Positions 48,599 through 57,706 of a stretch of 64,000 bases of DNA are shown here, piece by piece. The first letter of the stretch is position 1. The number at the start of each line of letters is the position of its first letter. The notes below the pieces were generated by a model, which was not told the DNA's origin, did not search any database, and worked only from the letters and a program-made list of their open reading frames with translations. The stretch is taken from assembly GCA_913777945.1 (NCBI GenBank), contig CAJYTY010000008.1:496001-560000 (forward strand). The letters run 5' to 3'. This DNA is from an uncultured Acinetobacter sp. GTDB lineage: Bacteria; Pseudomonadota; Gammaproteobacteria; Pseudomonadales; Moraxellaceae. The position numbers and the translations under genes are program-made.

Positions 48599-49322
48599 CC
48601 CTTAATGTAATCTTATTTTAAATATTGAATTATAAGCAACGTATTTTTTTCAATTTGCGCTTAAAATGTATAACCTAACTGGTCATTCTTTAAAGAAATT
48701 ATTTAAGCTTGCCTTAAATAAAAATTATAAAAGTAGAGTAATTTTCTTGCTATAAAAATTACACAAAATATATAGATAAATTAAATAATAATTTAACTCA
48801 CGATAAAATTCCCACAATTTTTTTCATTAAAATTCCCTTATTTATCATATTGATATATTGTTTATTATTTAATCATTATCGAATTTTATAATTTATGAAT
48901 TCTACTTTTTATTTGATGCTTAAAACATTATTTTGTAACTTTGAGAGATTGATCATATTTTTTGATATTTTAACAACTTCATATGTCAAGTAATTGATTA
49001 GAAAAACTGATCAATAAGCTGACTTAAAATCATCTTGAGTGTATTTACATGAATAAAATTTGTGAAATAAATGGTGATTTAAAGGCTTGATCGACTCAAT
49101 AACGATTGTTTTGTCAGTTTTACAAAGGAATACGATAAGTTATTTTTAATTAAAAAATTGAACGTAAAAAAATATTTAAAAATCACAAAAAAATTAAAAA
49201 AACCTTAAAAAATTATGCATAATGATTTTAAGTTTTTCAAAAGTAGAGGTTATCCATATGGATCCGTCGCCGTGTAGGTTATTGTGTTACTCATCCTTAA
49301 ATAAGAAGATGGAGATCTAAAG
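48599..49322. other. Long AT-rich intergenic region upstream of the TerC-family gene
   Basis: A 724-base stretch markedly richer in A and T than its surroundings, with many A- and T-tracts. It contains the perfect palindrome ATTATGCATAAT at 49212, a palindrome ATCCATATGGAT at 49252 and a 20-codon ORF at 49258. No larger ORF, tRNA or known riboswitch motif is visible. Confidence 0.6.
49258..49320 (+). CDS. Possible 20-residue leader peptide before the TerC-family gene
   Basis: ATG to TAA, encoding [21 protein letters not shown] Shine-Dalgarno AGAGG sits eight bases before the ATG, and the stop is two bases before the downstream ATG, whose own GGAG lies inside this ORF. The arrangement would suit translational coupling or attenuation. 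An ORF of this length can arise by chance. Confidence 0.3.
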   Translation: MDPSPCRLLCYSSLNKKMEI

Positions 49323-50852
49323 ATGGAGTTTCTTTTAGATCCAGGAATATGGGTGGGGCTGCTTACTTTAATTGTATTGGAAATTGTTTTAGGGATTGAT
49401 AATCTCGTTTTTATTGCCATTTTGGCCGACAAATTACCTCCTGAACAACGTGATAAAGCACGCGTGATTGGCCTTTCATTGGCTTTGGTCATGCGCTTGG
49501 CATTATTGTCTGTCATTTCATGGCTTGTCACTTTAACCAAACCTTTGGTTTTTATCTTCGATTACAGTTTTTCTGGTCGCGACTTAATTCTTCTTTTTGG
49601 TGGATTATTTTTGGTGTACAAGGCTGTTACAGAACTGCATGAAAAAATGGAAGGCAAGCCTGAAATCAAAACAAATTCTTCAGTGGCCTATGCCAGTTTC
49701 TGGGCAGTGGTAACGCAGATTATTGTACTTGATGCAGTCTTCTCTTTAGATTCTGTCATTACCGCGATCGGTATGGTCGATAACATTTATGTCATGATGA
49801 CAGCCGTTGTTGTTGCTGTCATTGTCATGCTCATCGCATCTAAACCATTGACTAACTTTGTTAACCGACATCCAACTGTAGTAATCTTGTGCTTAAGCTT
49901 CTTGTTGCTGATCGGCATTAGCTTGATTGCAGAAGGTTTTGGTTTCCATATTCCAAAAGGATATATCTATTCGGGTATTGGCGTTGCAATTTTGATTGAA
50001 GCCTTTAATCAGTTTTCGCAGCGTAATGTGGAAAAACATCAAGCCAAAATTCCATTGCGTCATCGGACTGCAAATGCAATTTTTAAACTGATGGGTGAAA
50101 AAGACGAAATCAGTACGCCAATTGATAAAAAAGATACGGATGGCCTTTTTGTGAGTGAAGAGCGCTATATGATTGGAGGTGTATTGACACTTGCAGAACG
50201 CTCGGTGGCCTCGATCATGACGCCTCGCACGCAAATTTCATGGATCAACATCGATGAAGATCATGACATTATTCGCGAACAAATTCTCTCAGTGCCACAT
50301 AGTCTGTTTCCGGTATGTCGAGGAAGTCTGGATAAAGTCATGACAATTGCACGTGCTAAGGATTTGATTGATGCCTTAGATGATCCAGATGAACTTTCGA
50401 ATGTACTCAAACGTCAGCGACCTATTTTCATTTTTGAAAAAATGAAAGTGATTGATGCAATTAATACACTCAGAACGTCAAAAGGTTCATTGGTCTTGGT
50501 CAGTGATGAATTTGGTGTGGTACAAGGTTTGATTTCACCGCTAGACGTATTTGAAGCGATTGCGGGTGAGTTTCCAGATGCCGACGAACAACTGGATTTG
50601 ATTAAGGTCGATGAGCGTACGTGGCATGCCAATGGTTTATTAGATCTTTACCAGCTTGAATTGGAACTGGGCATGATTGAGCTGATGCCAGATCATGCTG
50701 ACTATATCAGTGTGGCAGGTTTAATCTTAGACAAGACCCAAACAGAAGTGCAGGTGGGTACCTCGATTGTGTACGAAACAATTTACTTCGAAGTGATTGA
50801 AATGGACGGCAATCGAATCAAATTAGTGAAAATTATATATCCAACTGATTAA
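49323..50852 (+). CDS. TerC-family membrane protein with CBS and CorC/HlyC domains
   Basis: A 509-residue protein like E. coli YoaE/YegH. Residues 1-235 form the TerC membrane domain ([21 protein letters not shown] and [20 protein letters not shown] carry its acidic residues). Residues about 290-415 form a CBS pair ([15 protein letters not shown]) and 430-505 the CorC_HlyC transporter-associated domain. TerC proteins are linked to metal, especially manganese, handling during secretion; the substrate here is not known. Confidence 0.92.
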   Translation: MEFLLDPGIWVGLLTLIVLEIVLGIDNLVFIAILADKLPPEQRDKARVIGLSLALVMRLALLSVISWLVTLTKPLVFIFDYSFSGRDLILLFGGLFLVYKAVTELHEKMEGKPEIKTNSSVAYASFWAVVTQIIVLDAVFSLDSVITAIGMVDNIYVMMTAVVVAVIVMLIASKPLTNFVNRHPTVVILCLSFLLLIGISLIAEGFGFHIPKGYIYSGIGVAILIEAFNQFSQRNVEKHQAKIPLRHRTANAIFKLMGEKDEISTPIDKKDTDGLFVSEERYMIGGVLTLAERSVASIMTPRTQISWINIDEDHDIIREQILSVPHSLFPVCRGSLDKVMTIARAKDLIDALDDPDELSNVLKRQRPIFIFEKMKVIDAINTLRTSKGSLVLVSDEFGVVQGLISPLDVFEAIAGEFPDADEQLDLIKVDERTWHANGLLDLYQLELELGMIELMPDHADYISVAGLILDKTQTEVQVGTSIVYETIYFEVIEMDGNRIKLVKIIYPTD

Positions 50853-50862
50853 TTTGAAATGT

Positions 50863-50897
50863 AAAAAAAAGCTCTCATGAATGAGAGCTTTTTTTAT
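50863..50897. terminator. Bidirectional terminator between the TerC-family and DAHP synthase genes
   Basis: AAAAGCTCTC / GAGAGCTTTT stem with A-run on the left and T-run on the right, so it works for both convergent genes. Confidence 0.88.
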
Positions 50898-50905
50898 ATA
50901 AGGAA

Positions 50906-51997
50906 TTAACGCGAAGGCAAAACGGTTTTGAGCGTTTCGTGCATTTCAAGTAACACTTGTTCAGTGGTGTCCCAATCGATACAGCCGTCTGTAACAGATT
51001 TGCCGTACTCTAAATCACAAAGATTTTCAGGGATATCCTGACGTCCACCTTTTAAGTGACTTTCAACCATCAGGCCAACAATCGATTTGTTGCCTTCTAA
51101 AATCTGTTCGGTCACATTTTTTAGAACCAGAGGCTGTAAGTACGGATCTTTGTTTGAGTTCGCATGGCTGGCATCGATCATGATTTTATTGCTAACCTTC
51201 GCTTTAGCCAAGGCGTTTTCTGCTTCAGCGACTGAGCCAGCATCATAGTTTGGTTTACCATTACCACCACGCAGTACCACATGTGCATATGGGTTTCCGC
51301 TGGTATGAATGACCGAAACCTGACCATTTTCATTGAGGCCCAAAAAGCTGTGGCCGTGTTTAACCGATTGCATCGCGTTGGTCGCAACCGTCAAACCGCC
51401 GTCGGTACCATTTTTAAAGCCTACAGGCGATGAAAGACCTGACGACATTTCACGGTGGGTTTGGCTTTCAGTTGTCCGCGCACCGATCGCTGACCATGAA
51501 ATTAAATCTTGATAATACTGAGGTGAGTTTGGATCGAGAGCTTCAGTTGCGCAAGGTAAGCCTTTTTCATTCAACTCAAGTAAAAGTTTGCGTCCGATAC
51601 GTAACCCTTTTTCAATGTTGAAAGAATCGTCCATATCTGGATCGTTAATTAAACCTTTCCAACCCACTGTGGTACGTGGTTTTTCAAAATAAACGCGCAT
51701 GACGATGTAAAGCGTATCTTTTACTTTTTCGCTGAGAACTTTCAAACGATCTGCATATTCATGAGCAGCTTTTGGATCATGAATAGAACATGGGCCAATC
51801 ACAACAAAGACACGTTTGTCCGAACCATCAAGAATATTACGAATGGTTTCACGACCATGTAATACGGTTTGATAGGCACTTTCTGTCAATGGCAACTCTG
51901 CTTTTAGCTCGGCAGGGGTTACAAGAGGTTGAATGCTTTTGATGTTAACATCATCGATATCTGGCTGTGAAACTGGATTGGACTGTAAAGTATTCAT
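50906..51997 (-). CDS. 3-deoxy-7-phosphoheptulonate synthase (DAHP synthase, class I)
   Basis: A 363-residue AroF/G/H-type enzyme that joins PEP and erythrose-4-phosphate in the first step of aromatic amino acid synthesis. Motifs are VIGPCSIHDP, RVYFEKPRTTVGWKGLINDP, WSAIGARTTESQTHRE and IDASHANSNKDP. I place the start at ATG 51997; the longer frame begins with a GTG and an unconserved 27 residues. The feedback type (Phe, Tyr or Trp) is not decided here. Confidence 0.95.
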   Translation of the reverse strand: MNTLQSNPVSQPDIDDVNIKSIQPLVTPAELKAELPLTESAYQTVLHGRETIRNILDGSDKRVFVVIGPCSIHDPKAAHEYADRLKVLSEKVKDTLYIVMRVYFEKPRTTVGWKGLINDPDMDDSFNIEKGLRIGRKLLLELNEKGLPCATEALDPNSPQYYQDLISWSAIGARTTESQTHREMSSGLSSPVGFKNGTDGGLTVATNAMQSVKHGHSFLGLNENGQVSVIHTSGNPYAHVVLRGGNGKPNYDAGSVAEAENALAKAKVSNKIMIDASHANSNKDPYLQPLVLKNVTEQILEGNKSIVGLMVESHLKGGRQDIPENLCDLEYGKSVTDGCIDWDTTEQVLLEMHETLKTVLPSR

Positions 51998-52119
51998 TGC
52001 TGTCACTGACTGGATCTTACTGGTTTTCTGTTTACTGAATATACCATGAAACGAGAATGATAAAGCTATAGTTGGCACGGATTAATCGTTTAAAAAAATC
52101 GATTAACCCGTTCTATCCT

Positions 52120-53028
52120 TTAAACTTTAGTGGTTTTTTCAGGTGTGTGCTGTTCTACAACAGCAGGTTTTTGTACTGGTTTTGCCTTCACTGGATTGAT
52201 CATAAAATTGACACCCAGAGCAAACAAGGTGATACCCAAAATTTTACGAATCAGTTTTTCTGGCATTTTTGAGCTGATTAAAGTACCAATAATGATGGCA
52301 GGAATAGACCCAACCAATAACCACATCAGGAGTACGAAATCGACATTACCTGCACTCATATGGCTTAAACCTGCGACCGAGGTGAGCAAGACGGCATGTA
52401 CCACATCAGAACCAATAATACGAATCATGGGTAAATTTGGAAACATGATAATCAAGGCCATGATTCCAAAGGCACCAGCACCTACCGAAGATAAGGTCAC
52501 AAACACACCCAGCACGATACCCATGATCACCACATAAATGCGTTTATTGGTGGTGAGGTTTTCAGCATTGATTTGAGTAGTATCTGGCTTACGAAAGCGC
52601 ATGAAAAACTTTTCAATGCGTGAGCGGAAAATAATAGAAATACCAGTAAGCGTGAGCATAAAGCCCAATACCATAGTTAAGACCGCTTTATAATGTGTAG
52701 ATTGACTTAAATAATGCTCAAGTACCCAAGAGGTCGCAAAAGACGCGGGAATACTTCCCACCGCTAACCAAAGCACGATTGGCCATACAATATTGAGCTT
52801 TTTAGCATGGACCATTGATCCACAAAATTTTGAAATAGCGGCATAGAGCAAATCTGTACCAATCGCGATATGCGGTTCAATTCTAAACAAACTAATTAGA
52901 ATAGGTGTCATCAGTGAGCCGCCACCAACACCTGTAATACCGACGCAAAACCCTACCAACACACCAGCCAAAATAAACTCAAAAGGACCAAACATTTCAC
53001 TAATCAGCCAAATACACAAAACATGCAT
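52120..53028 (-). CDS. TSUP-family (TauE/SafE) sulfite/organosulfur permease
   Basis: A 302-residue membrane protein with about eight helices. The first helix motif GVLVGFCVGITGVGGGSLMTP and the internal repeat LGVFVTLSSVGAGAFGIMAL are the TSUP signatures. Family members export sulfite, sulfoacetate or similar anions. An internal ATG at 52995 would give a more family-like start; neither has a clear Shine-Dalgarno. Confidence 0.88.
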   Translation of the reverse strand: MHVLCIWLISEMFGPFEFILAGVLVGFCVGITGVGGGSLMTPILISLFRIEPHIAIGTDLLYAAISKFCGSMVHAKKLNIVWPIVLWLAVGSIPASFATSWVLEHYLSQSTHYKAVLTMVLGFMLTLTGISIIFRSRIEKFFMRFRKPDTTQINAENLTTNKRIYVVIMGIVLGVFVTLSSVGAGAFGIMALIIMFPNLPMIRIIGSDVVHAVLLTSVAGLSHMSAGNVDFVLLMWLLVGSIPAIIIGTLISSKMPEKLIRKILGITLFALGVNFMINPVKAKPVQKPAVVEQHTPEKTTKV

Positions 53029-53099
53029 ATCTTATGACTTTTTGAGATAAATGGTTGTGATGAAAAATGATTTGCTTATGCAAAAAAACGCTAAAGCAA

Positions 53100-53384
53100 T
53101 TATTTAGCTTTTGCTTTGAGATCGTTTACTGTACAAATCAATAAAAAAATCAGCGGCGTTGCAAAAATAAACCAGCTCACAATTCCAATGCTGTTGCCGT
53201 AAATATAAGTAAGTGATCCGCACGCAGTAAGAAAACATAACCAAGCGATACATCTGGTGATGGATGCCGATCGGGTGAGTAGATGAAATCTTGATTTTTT
53301 GGTTTTTTCTATCTGTTTTGTACTCACAGCGTAAAGCAAGAACATACCGAGTAAAATCAATAAAAAGGCAATGAGATCAATCAT
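53100..53384 (-). CDS. DUF3325-like small membrane protein
   Basis: A 94-residue protein with three hydrophobic helices separated by a basic loop (KKSRFHLLTRSA). It resembles DUF3325 proteins encoded with PepSY reductases and TonB-dependent receptors. It overlaps the PepSY gene by four bases and is the last gene of the iron operon. Its function is unknown. Confidence 0.7.
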   Translation of the reverse strand: MIDLIAFLLILLGMFLLYAVSTKQIEKTKKSRFHLLTRSASITRCIAWLCFLTACGSLTYIYGNSIGIVSWFIFATPLIFLLICTVNDLKAKAK

Positions 53385-54952
53385 GAGGCATTGACCTCAG
53401 TGTTTTTAGTGTTTTTTGCAGAATGAATTTTTTTACTTAATTTCTTGTGTGCATGCGTTTGAATGGGGTGAATATTTTTTAAAATAAACAAAGCCAGTCC
53501 GGCAAATATAATCAGCATAAGATCAATACGTAAAAAAATCCAATAGCTTGAGATATGATGAACATAGTCGTGCTGAAAGAGATACATCAAATTAAAACAT
53601 GCGAGAGAGATCGAACAAAAAATAAAAACGCTCAGTTGTGATTTCCACAATAATTGTCTTGGCGTAACAAGCGCCAGCAAAAAACTACTGAGCCAGACAG
53701 TAAAGAAACTGATAATTTCATAGTTTGCTGTAGAAGCCTGTACATCGATTAAACGGTTTGCAAATAAATAACTCAGCATAGCAATCGGTAAGCCCACAAA
53801 TGACGCCACATTGAGCCGATCTACCAAATAATGCCCGAAATGAAAATGCTGCTGTTTATTTTGTAATTGACGTTTTAAGCTCCATAGTAATAATCCTGAG
53901 GCAATCATAAAACACCCCAAAATACCCGAGAAAAAGAAGGCAAGGCGGAGCAGGGGTTGTGCAAAAGTTGCCATATGTAAGCCATATACGCCAAAACTCA
54001 ATGTTGCAATAGCACTGTCATTTCGAGTGTTGGCTATCACTTCACCAGTTTGAGCATTTAAGGTCAGTGTCGGACGATTTTGGGTAATCGTCTCATCTTT
54101 GCTTTGCGTGAACGTAATTTGACTGTGTGTAGTGTTCGGGTTTTGCGCGCTTACAGAATCGAATGTTGTATCGCCCCATTCTTTATGCACTGTAGCAAGC
54201 AGTGTGTTGATTGGTAAATCTTGGCGTGTACTCGATACAACAGTTTGCTCGGTAGCTTTAGCACGAATTTCTTTAAAATACTGAAAGGGGTCGTCAGGAT
54301 AGAGTTTTTGCATCCCCCAGGGCAGGTAAATATAAAAGAAAATGGCCAGTCCGGTAAATGTAATGGTCAGAAAAAACGGTAAAGCCAGTACAGAAGAAAC
54401 ATTGTGAAAATCAAGCCAAGAGCGCTGCGATTTAAATGTTCTTAAAGTAAAAAAGTCGGTGAAGATTTTTTTATGCGTGATAATGCCCGAAACCAAAGCA
54501 ATCAACATGATAAAGGCAGCAATACACACAATGATGCGACCGATCAGATAGGGTACGCCAAAAAGCTGGAAATGAAATTCATAAAAGAAATCGCCGCCTT
54601 TAGTCGCAGATAATTGCAGCTCCTGACCTGTGGCTGGATTTAAAGTTTTGCGTTCAAATCCACCATCTGCTTTTTGCCAATACACATTATTCACAGGTGA
54701 CTTTTCAGATGCTACACCGATATACCATGATTTAGCATCATATGCATGCACATCTAGATATTGATAGGCTGTTTTGAGGGCTGTTTCTTGAGCGACATCG
54801 TACTGGGTTAATTCGGGTTGCATCCACATGGTGATTTCGTGACGGTAATACGACATCGAACCCATCAAAAAGATCGCAAAGAGTAGCCAACCGAGTAAAA
54901 GACCTGTCCAAGAATGTAACCATGCCATGGATTGACGAATATTTTTTTGCAT
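53381..54952 (-). CDS. PepSY-associated membrane protein (PiuB/FsqR-like siderophore-iron reductase)
   Basis: A 523-residue inner-membrane protein. The N-terminus SMAWLHSWTGLLLGWLLFAIFLMG and the later DFHNVSSVLALPFFLTITFTGL are the helices of the PepSY-TM family, with PepSY-type periplasmic loops between. Conserved histidines in these helices suggest heme ligands. Such proteins sit beside siderophore receptors and probably reduce ferric siderophore iron. DUF3325 and DUF3649 genes flank it. Confidence 0.87.
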   Translation of the reverse strand: MQKNIRQSMAWLHSWTGLLLGWLLFAIFLMGSMSYYRHEITMWMQPELTQYDVAQETALKTAYQYLDVHAYDAKSWYIGVASEKSPVNNVYWQKADGGFERKTLNPATGQELQLSATKGGDFFYEFHFQLFGVPYLIGRIIVCIAAFIMLIALVSGIITHKKIFTDFFTLRTFKSQRSWLDFHNVSSVLALPFFLTITFTGLAIFFYIYLPWGMQKLYPDDPFQYFKEIRAKATEQTVVSSTRQDLPINTLLATVHKEWGDTTFDSVSAQNPNTTHSQITFTQSKDETITQNRPTLTLNAQTGEVIANTRNDSAIATLSFGVYGLHMATFAQPLLRLAFFFSGILGCFMIASGLLLWSLKRQLQNKQQHFHFGHYLVDRLNVASFVGLPIAMLSYLFANRLIDVQASTANYEIISFFTVWLSSFLLALVTPRQLLWKSQLSVFIFCSISLACFNLMYLFQHDYVHHISSYWIFLRIDLMLIIFAGLALFILKNIHPIQTHAHKKLSKKIHSAKNTKNTEVNAS

Positions 54953-54955
54953 GGC

Positions 54956-55249
54956 TCAAGCTACTCCTACAATGAGCAGGCAGAAAAATAAGCAAACTAA
55001 GCCACTAAATAGACTTAATTTGACAAGTGAATGAATACAAAAAGAGAAGATCACAAAAAATACATAAAATAATATTGAAAGAAAGCCTGCGAGATAAATC
55101 GACTCTGCTTTGGGTTGTACTAAATTTAAAATAAAGGTGAGGGCAACTGAAAGCAGTGCTGTCGCAACAAAACCCACTATAAAAGCAAGGATAAATCGAT
55201 AGATTACAGCCATGGTATATGTGTAATCGAGACGTGCAGTTTTTTTCAT
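54956..55249 (-). CDS. DUF3649-like small membrane protein
   Basis: A 97-residue protein with three hydrophobic segments and the basic start MKKTARLDYTYTMAVIYRF. It resembles DUF3649 (annotated as iron transporter in some genomes). I use the ATG at 55249 rather than the TTG three codons earlier. It lies three bases before the PepSY gene and 62 bases after the receptor. Confidence 0.7.
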   Translation of the reverse strand: MKKTARLDYTYTMAVIYRFILAFIVGFVATALLSVALTFILNLVQPKAESIYLAGFLSILFYVFFVIFSFCIHSLVKLSLFSGLVCLFFCLLIVGVA

Positions 55250-55311
55250 GGTAACCAATTTCCCAAAGCAGCAATTGGCTCTGCAGCATGCTGCTTCATA
55301 GCCATAAAGTC

Positions 55312-57480
55312 TTAGTATTTAAACTTTACACTGACGGTATAATTTGCAGGCTCGCCATAATAGGCCTGACCGTCTGGAAAGCTGTTTAAATATTTTTTGT
55401 TGGTCACATTCTTACCATTGGCTTGTATGCTCAAATGTTCATTCACATCGTAACTTGCCATCAGGTCGATCAATGTATAGGCATCTTGTTTAATCAGGTA
55501 AGAGGTGCCTAAACCTACATCGGATTGTTTTGTGGCATCTTGCCAACGCAAACCTGCACCGAGCTTGAGTTTTGGCAATGCAGGCACTGTATAGGTCGCC
55601 AAAAGGTTGATGGTTTGATTTGGATTATAGGTACGTGCTTGTCCACCATTGACTTTATCTTTCAGACTAAATTGTGTGTAGCCAAATGCTATATTGGTGT
55701 GATCAGTGATTTGGCCTGCTAGGGTGACTTCAACACCTTGAGATTCCAGATCACTTGTTAGCGTTTTCCTATTCAGTGGATTTCCGTCTGAAGATTTCAG
55801 TGGATAATTATTCTGCTCGGTTTTAAATACGGCTAAACTTCCAACCAATGCATTATCTAACCATGTACTTTTCACGCCCAGCTCGTAACTTTTACCATCG
55901 ATTGGCTTAAGTGCTTGATTGGTTGCCTGATCAATCCCTGTTTGCGGTCTGAAAATTGAAGTATAGCTGGCATAGCCCATGTATTCAGGCGTAAAGCTAT
56001 AAGTAATGCCTGCGTAAGGTGACACCTTATCGTCTTTAAACGACATATCTGAACCGTAACTTATTCCCTTACTCTCAGCCTTAATGTAATTACCACCTAA
56101 AATGAATTTGAGCTTTTCAGATAAATGCAGTCGCGTCGCTGCATAGATTGAATCGACGTTTTGCTCATAATTAGCAGATTCGGCAAAATCTGACCATGTG
56201 ACCGATTCAGGCGTCCAACTGGCCCAATTGGTGGTAAGTTGTCTTAAATAACCTTTTGAGTAGTCATTGTTCACATTGCTGTCATTAATAAAGCCAGTCG
56301 ATTGCTGATCTTTTTGTTTGCTGTTGACATGACTATAGCCAACGCTAGCTTCGTGGTTTTTGCCCCAGAGCGTATATTCGCCACTCAAGTCAAAGTTATA
56401 TTGATTACGACGATTTACTTCCTTATAACCTCCTGCGTAAAGTGAGACATTTGAGCCATCAGCATTCGGATAGCCGTAGTAATACAGTAGTCGACTGTCT
56501 TTTTTATTTTTTTCATAATTATAGGTCAGCTTGGCAGTCCATGTATCGCCAAGTTTTTGTTTGAGTTCAGCAAACGCGTTTTGGATTTTACCGTCCCAGT
56601 ATGCCCAATTTGGTGCAGGATTATAACTACGGCTGTAACTGATTTGTTGACCTTGACCATCTAAGAGTGGTAAAGCTCCCCAATTATTGGCATTTGGTAA
56701 ATGATTTTGCTCGCTATAACCCACTGTAAATGTGGTGCTTTCTGTCAAATCAGCATCTAAAATTCCTGCAAAACCATTCTTCTCCAGTGAGTATTTATCG
56801 AGATAACTGTCACCGGTTTGCTCGTAACCCATGACTCGACCACGGACACTTCCATCTGAAGTCAGTGATCCAGACATATCGGCTTCGTAACGCTGGGTAT
56901 TCCAAGAACCATAGCTTATGCCTGCACTCGCCTGAAAATCTTTAGTTGGACGCTTGCGAATATTATTGATGGTTGCACCAGGGTCTCCAAAAGCACTATT
57001 GAGCGCATCTGCACCTTTTACGACTTCCACACGATCATAAAAATAAGTATCTGGGTTGGTATTGTTGTAATTGTAATTGGTTAATGGAAAGCCAACGCCA
57101 TCGGTAAGGATATTTGAAATTTCATAGCCACGTGATATATATGTCGTTCGTTCGGTTTCCTGATTCAGTACAGTTACGCCAGGCGTATGAGCCAAAACAT
57201 CTCGCGTCGAATTTAACTTAAAATCATCAATTTGCTGGCGTGTAACTACATTGATCGTTTGGGGTGTTTCCTGCGCATCGATGTTGAGTTTGGTTGCACT
57301 GCTGCTTTTTTTTATGATGTATGCTTTGGTCTGCTCAGAACTTTGCTCGGCATTTGATTCTGCTTGCAATTTGATGACTGGCAGTGTGGCATCTTCAGCA
57401 TAACTCAATTGCACTTGAGAAATTGCCAGCGCAACGACAGAAAGTTTAAACAGGTGGGAGCGTGGAGCGTTCATATCCAT
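55312..57480 (-). CDS. TonB-dependent siderophore receptor (FhuE/FpvA-like)
   Basis: A 722-residue outer-membrane receptor. A signal peptide ends near residue 28 (LSYA-ED). The plug shows QETPQTINVVTRQQI, TPGVTVLNQETERTTYISRGYEI and VEVVKGADALNSAFGDPGATINNIRKRPT, typical of FhuE-like ferric-siderophore receptors. The barrel ends in the terminal aromatic KFKY. No clear N-terminal signalling domain for sigma-factor control is present. It is first in an operon behind a Fur box. The siderophore is unknown, probably a xenosiderophore. Confidence 0.92.
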   Translation of the reverse strand: MDMNAPRSHLFKLSVVALAISQVQLSYAEDATLPVIKLQAESNAEQSSEQTKAYIIKKSSSATKLNIDAQETPQTINVVTRQQIDDFKLNSTRDVLAHTPGVTVLNQETERTTYISRGYEISNILTDGVGFPLTNYNYNNTNPDTYFYDRVEVVKGADALNSAFGDPGATINNIRKRPTKDFQASAGISYGSWNTQRYEADMSGSLTSDGSVRGRVMGYEQTGDSYLDKYSLEKNGFAGILDADLTESTTFTVGYSEQNHLPNANNWGALPLLDGQGQQISYSRSYNPAPNWAYWDGKIQNAFAELKQKLGDTWTAKLTYNYEKNKKDSRLLYYYGYPNADGSNVSLYAGGYKEVNRRNQYNFDLSGEYTLWGKNHEASVGYSHVNSKQKDQQSTGFINDSNVNNDYSKGYLRQLTTNWASWTPESVTWSDFAESANYEQNVDSIYAATRLHLSEKLKFILGGNYIKAESKGISYGSDMSFKDDKVSPYAGITYSFTPEYMGYASYTSIFRPQTGIDQATNQALKPIDGKSYELGVKSTWLDNALVGSLAVFKTEQNNYPLKSSDGNPLNRKTLTSDLESQGVEVTLAGQITDHTNIAFGYTQFSLKDKVNGGQARTYNPNQTINLLATYTVPALPKLKLGAGLRWQDATKQSDVGLGTSYLIKQDAYTLIDLMASYDVNEHLSIQANGKNVTNKKYLNSFPDGQAYYGEPANYTVSVKFKY

Positions 57481-57490
57481 ATTTACGAAT

Positions 57491-57509
57491 GAAAATAATT
57501 ATCATTAAT
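57491..57509 (-). promoter_or_regulatory. Fur box before the siderophore receptor operon
   Basis: On the minus strand ATTAATGATAATTATTTTC matches the 19-base Fur consensus at 15 positions. It is about 10 bases upstream of the receptor ATG, fitting iron-dependent repression. Confidence 0.75.
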
Positions 57510-57706
57510 TTTATTGTTTGTTTGTGTAACTCACAATCACTTATTTATCGTTAATTTGGATTGTAAAATAATGAATCAACGTTATTTTGAATTCATGATT
57601 TAATTTTTTGCTACCCTCAAGGCACTCATGAATAGAAAAATTATTTTCCAAATTTGAGTATGTTACTATCAAAGCGTATTTGTGAATTCGTTAAAAGGTT
57701 CGTCAT

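Noticed and set aside
49200..49322. yybP-ykoY manganese riboswitch upstream of the TerC-family gene
   Set aside because: The conserved GGGGAGUA loop and its partner are not present in the leader.
52130..52537. Plus-strand 135-codon ORF opposite the TSUP permease gene
   Set aside because: Antisense shadow of a well-supported membrane protein gene with no family resemblance or ribosome site.
53100..57706. Iron operon as a horizontally acquired island
   Set aside because: No integrase, tRNA, direct repeats or obvious base-composition break at its edges; lpxB and the TSUP gene flank it normally.
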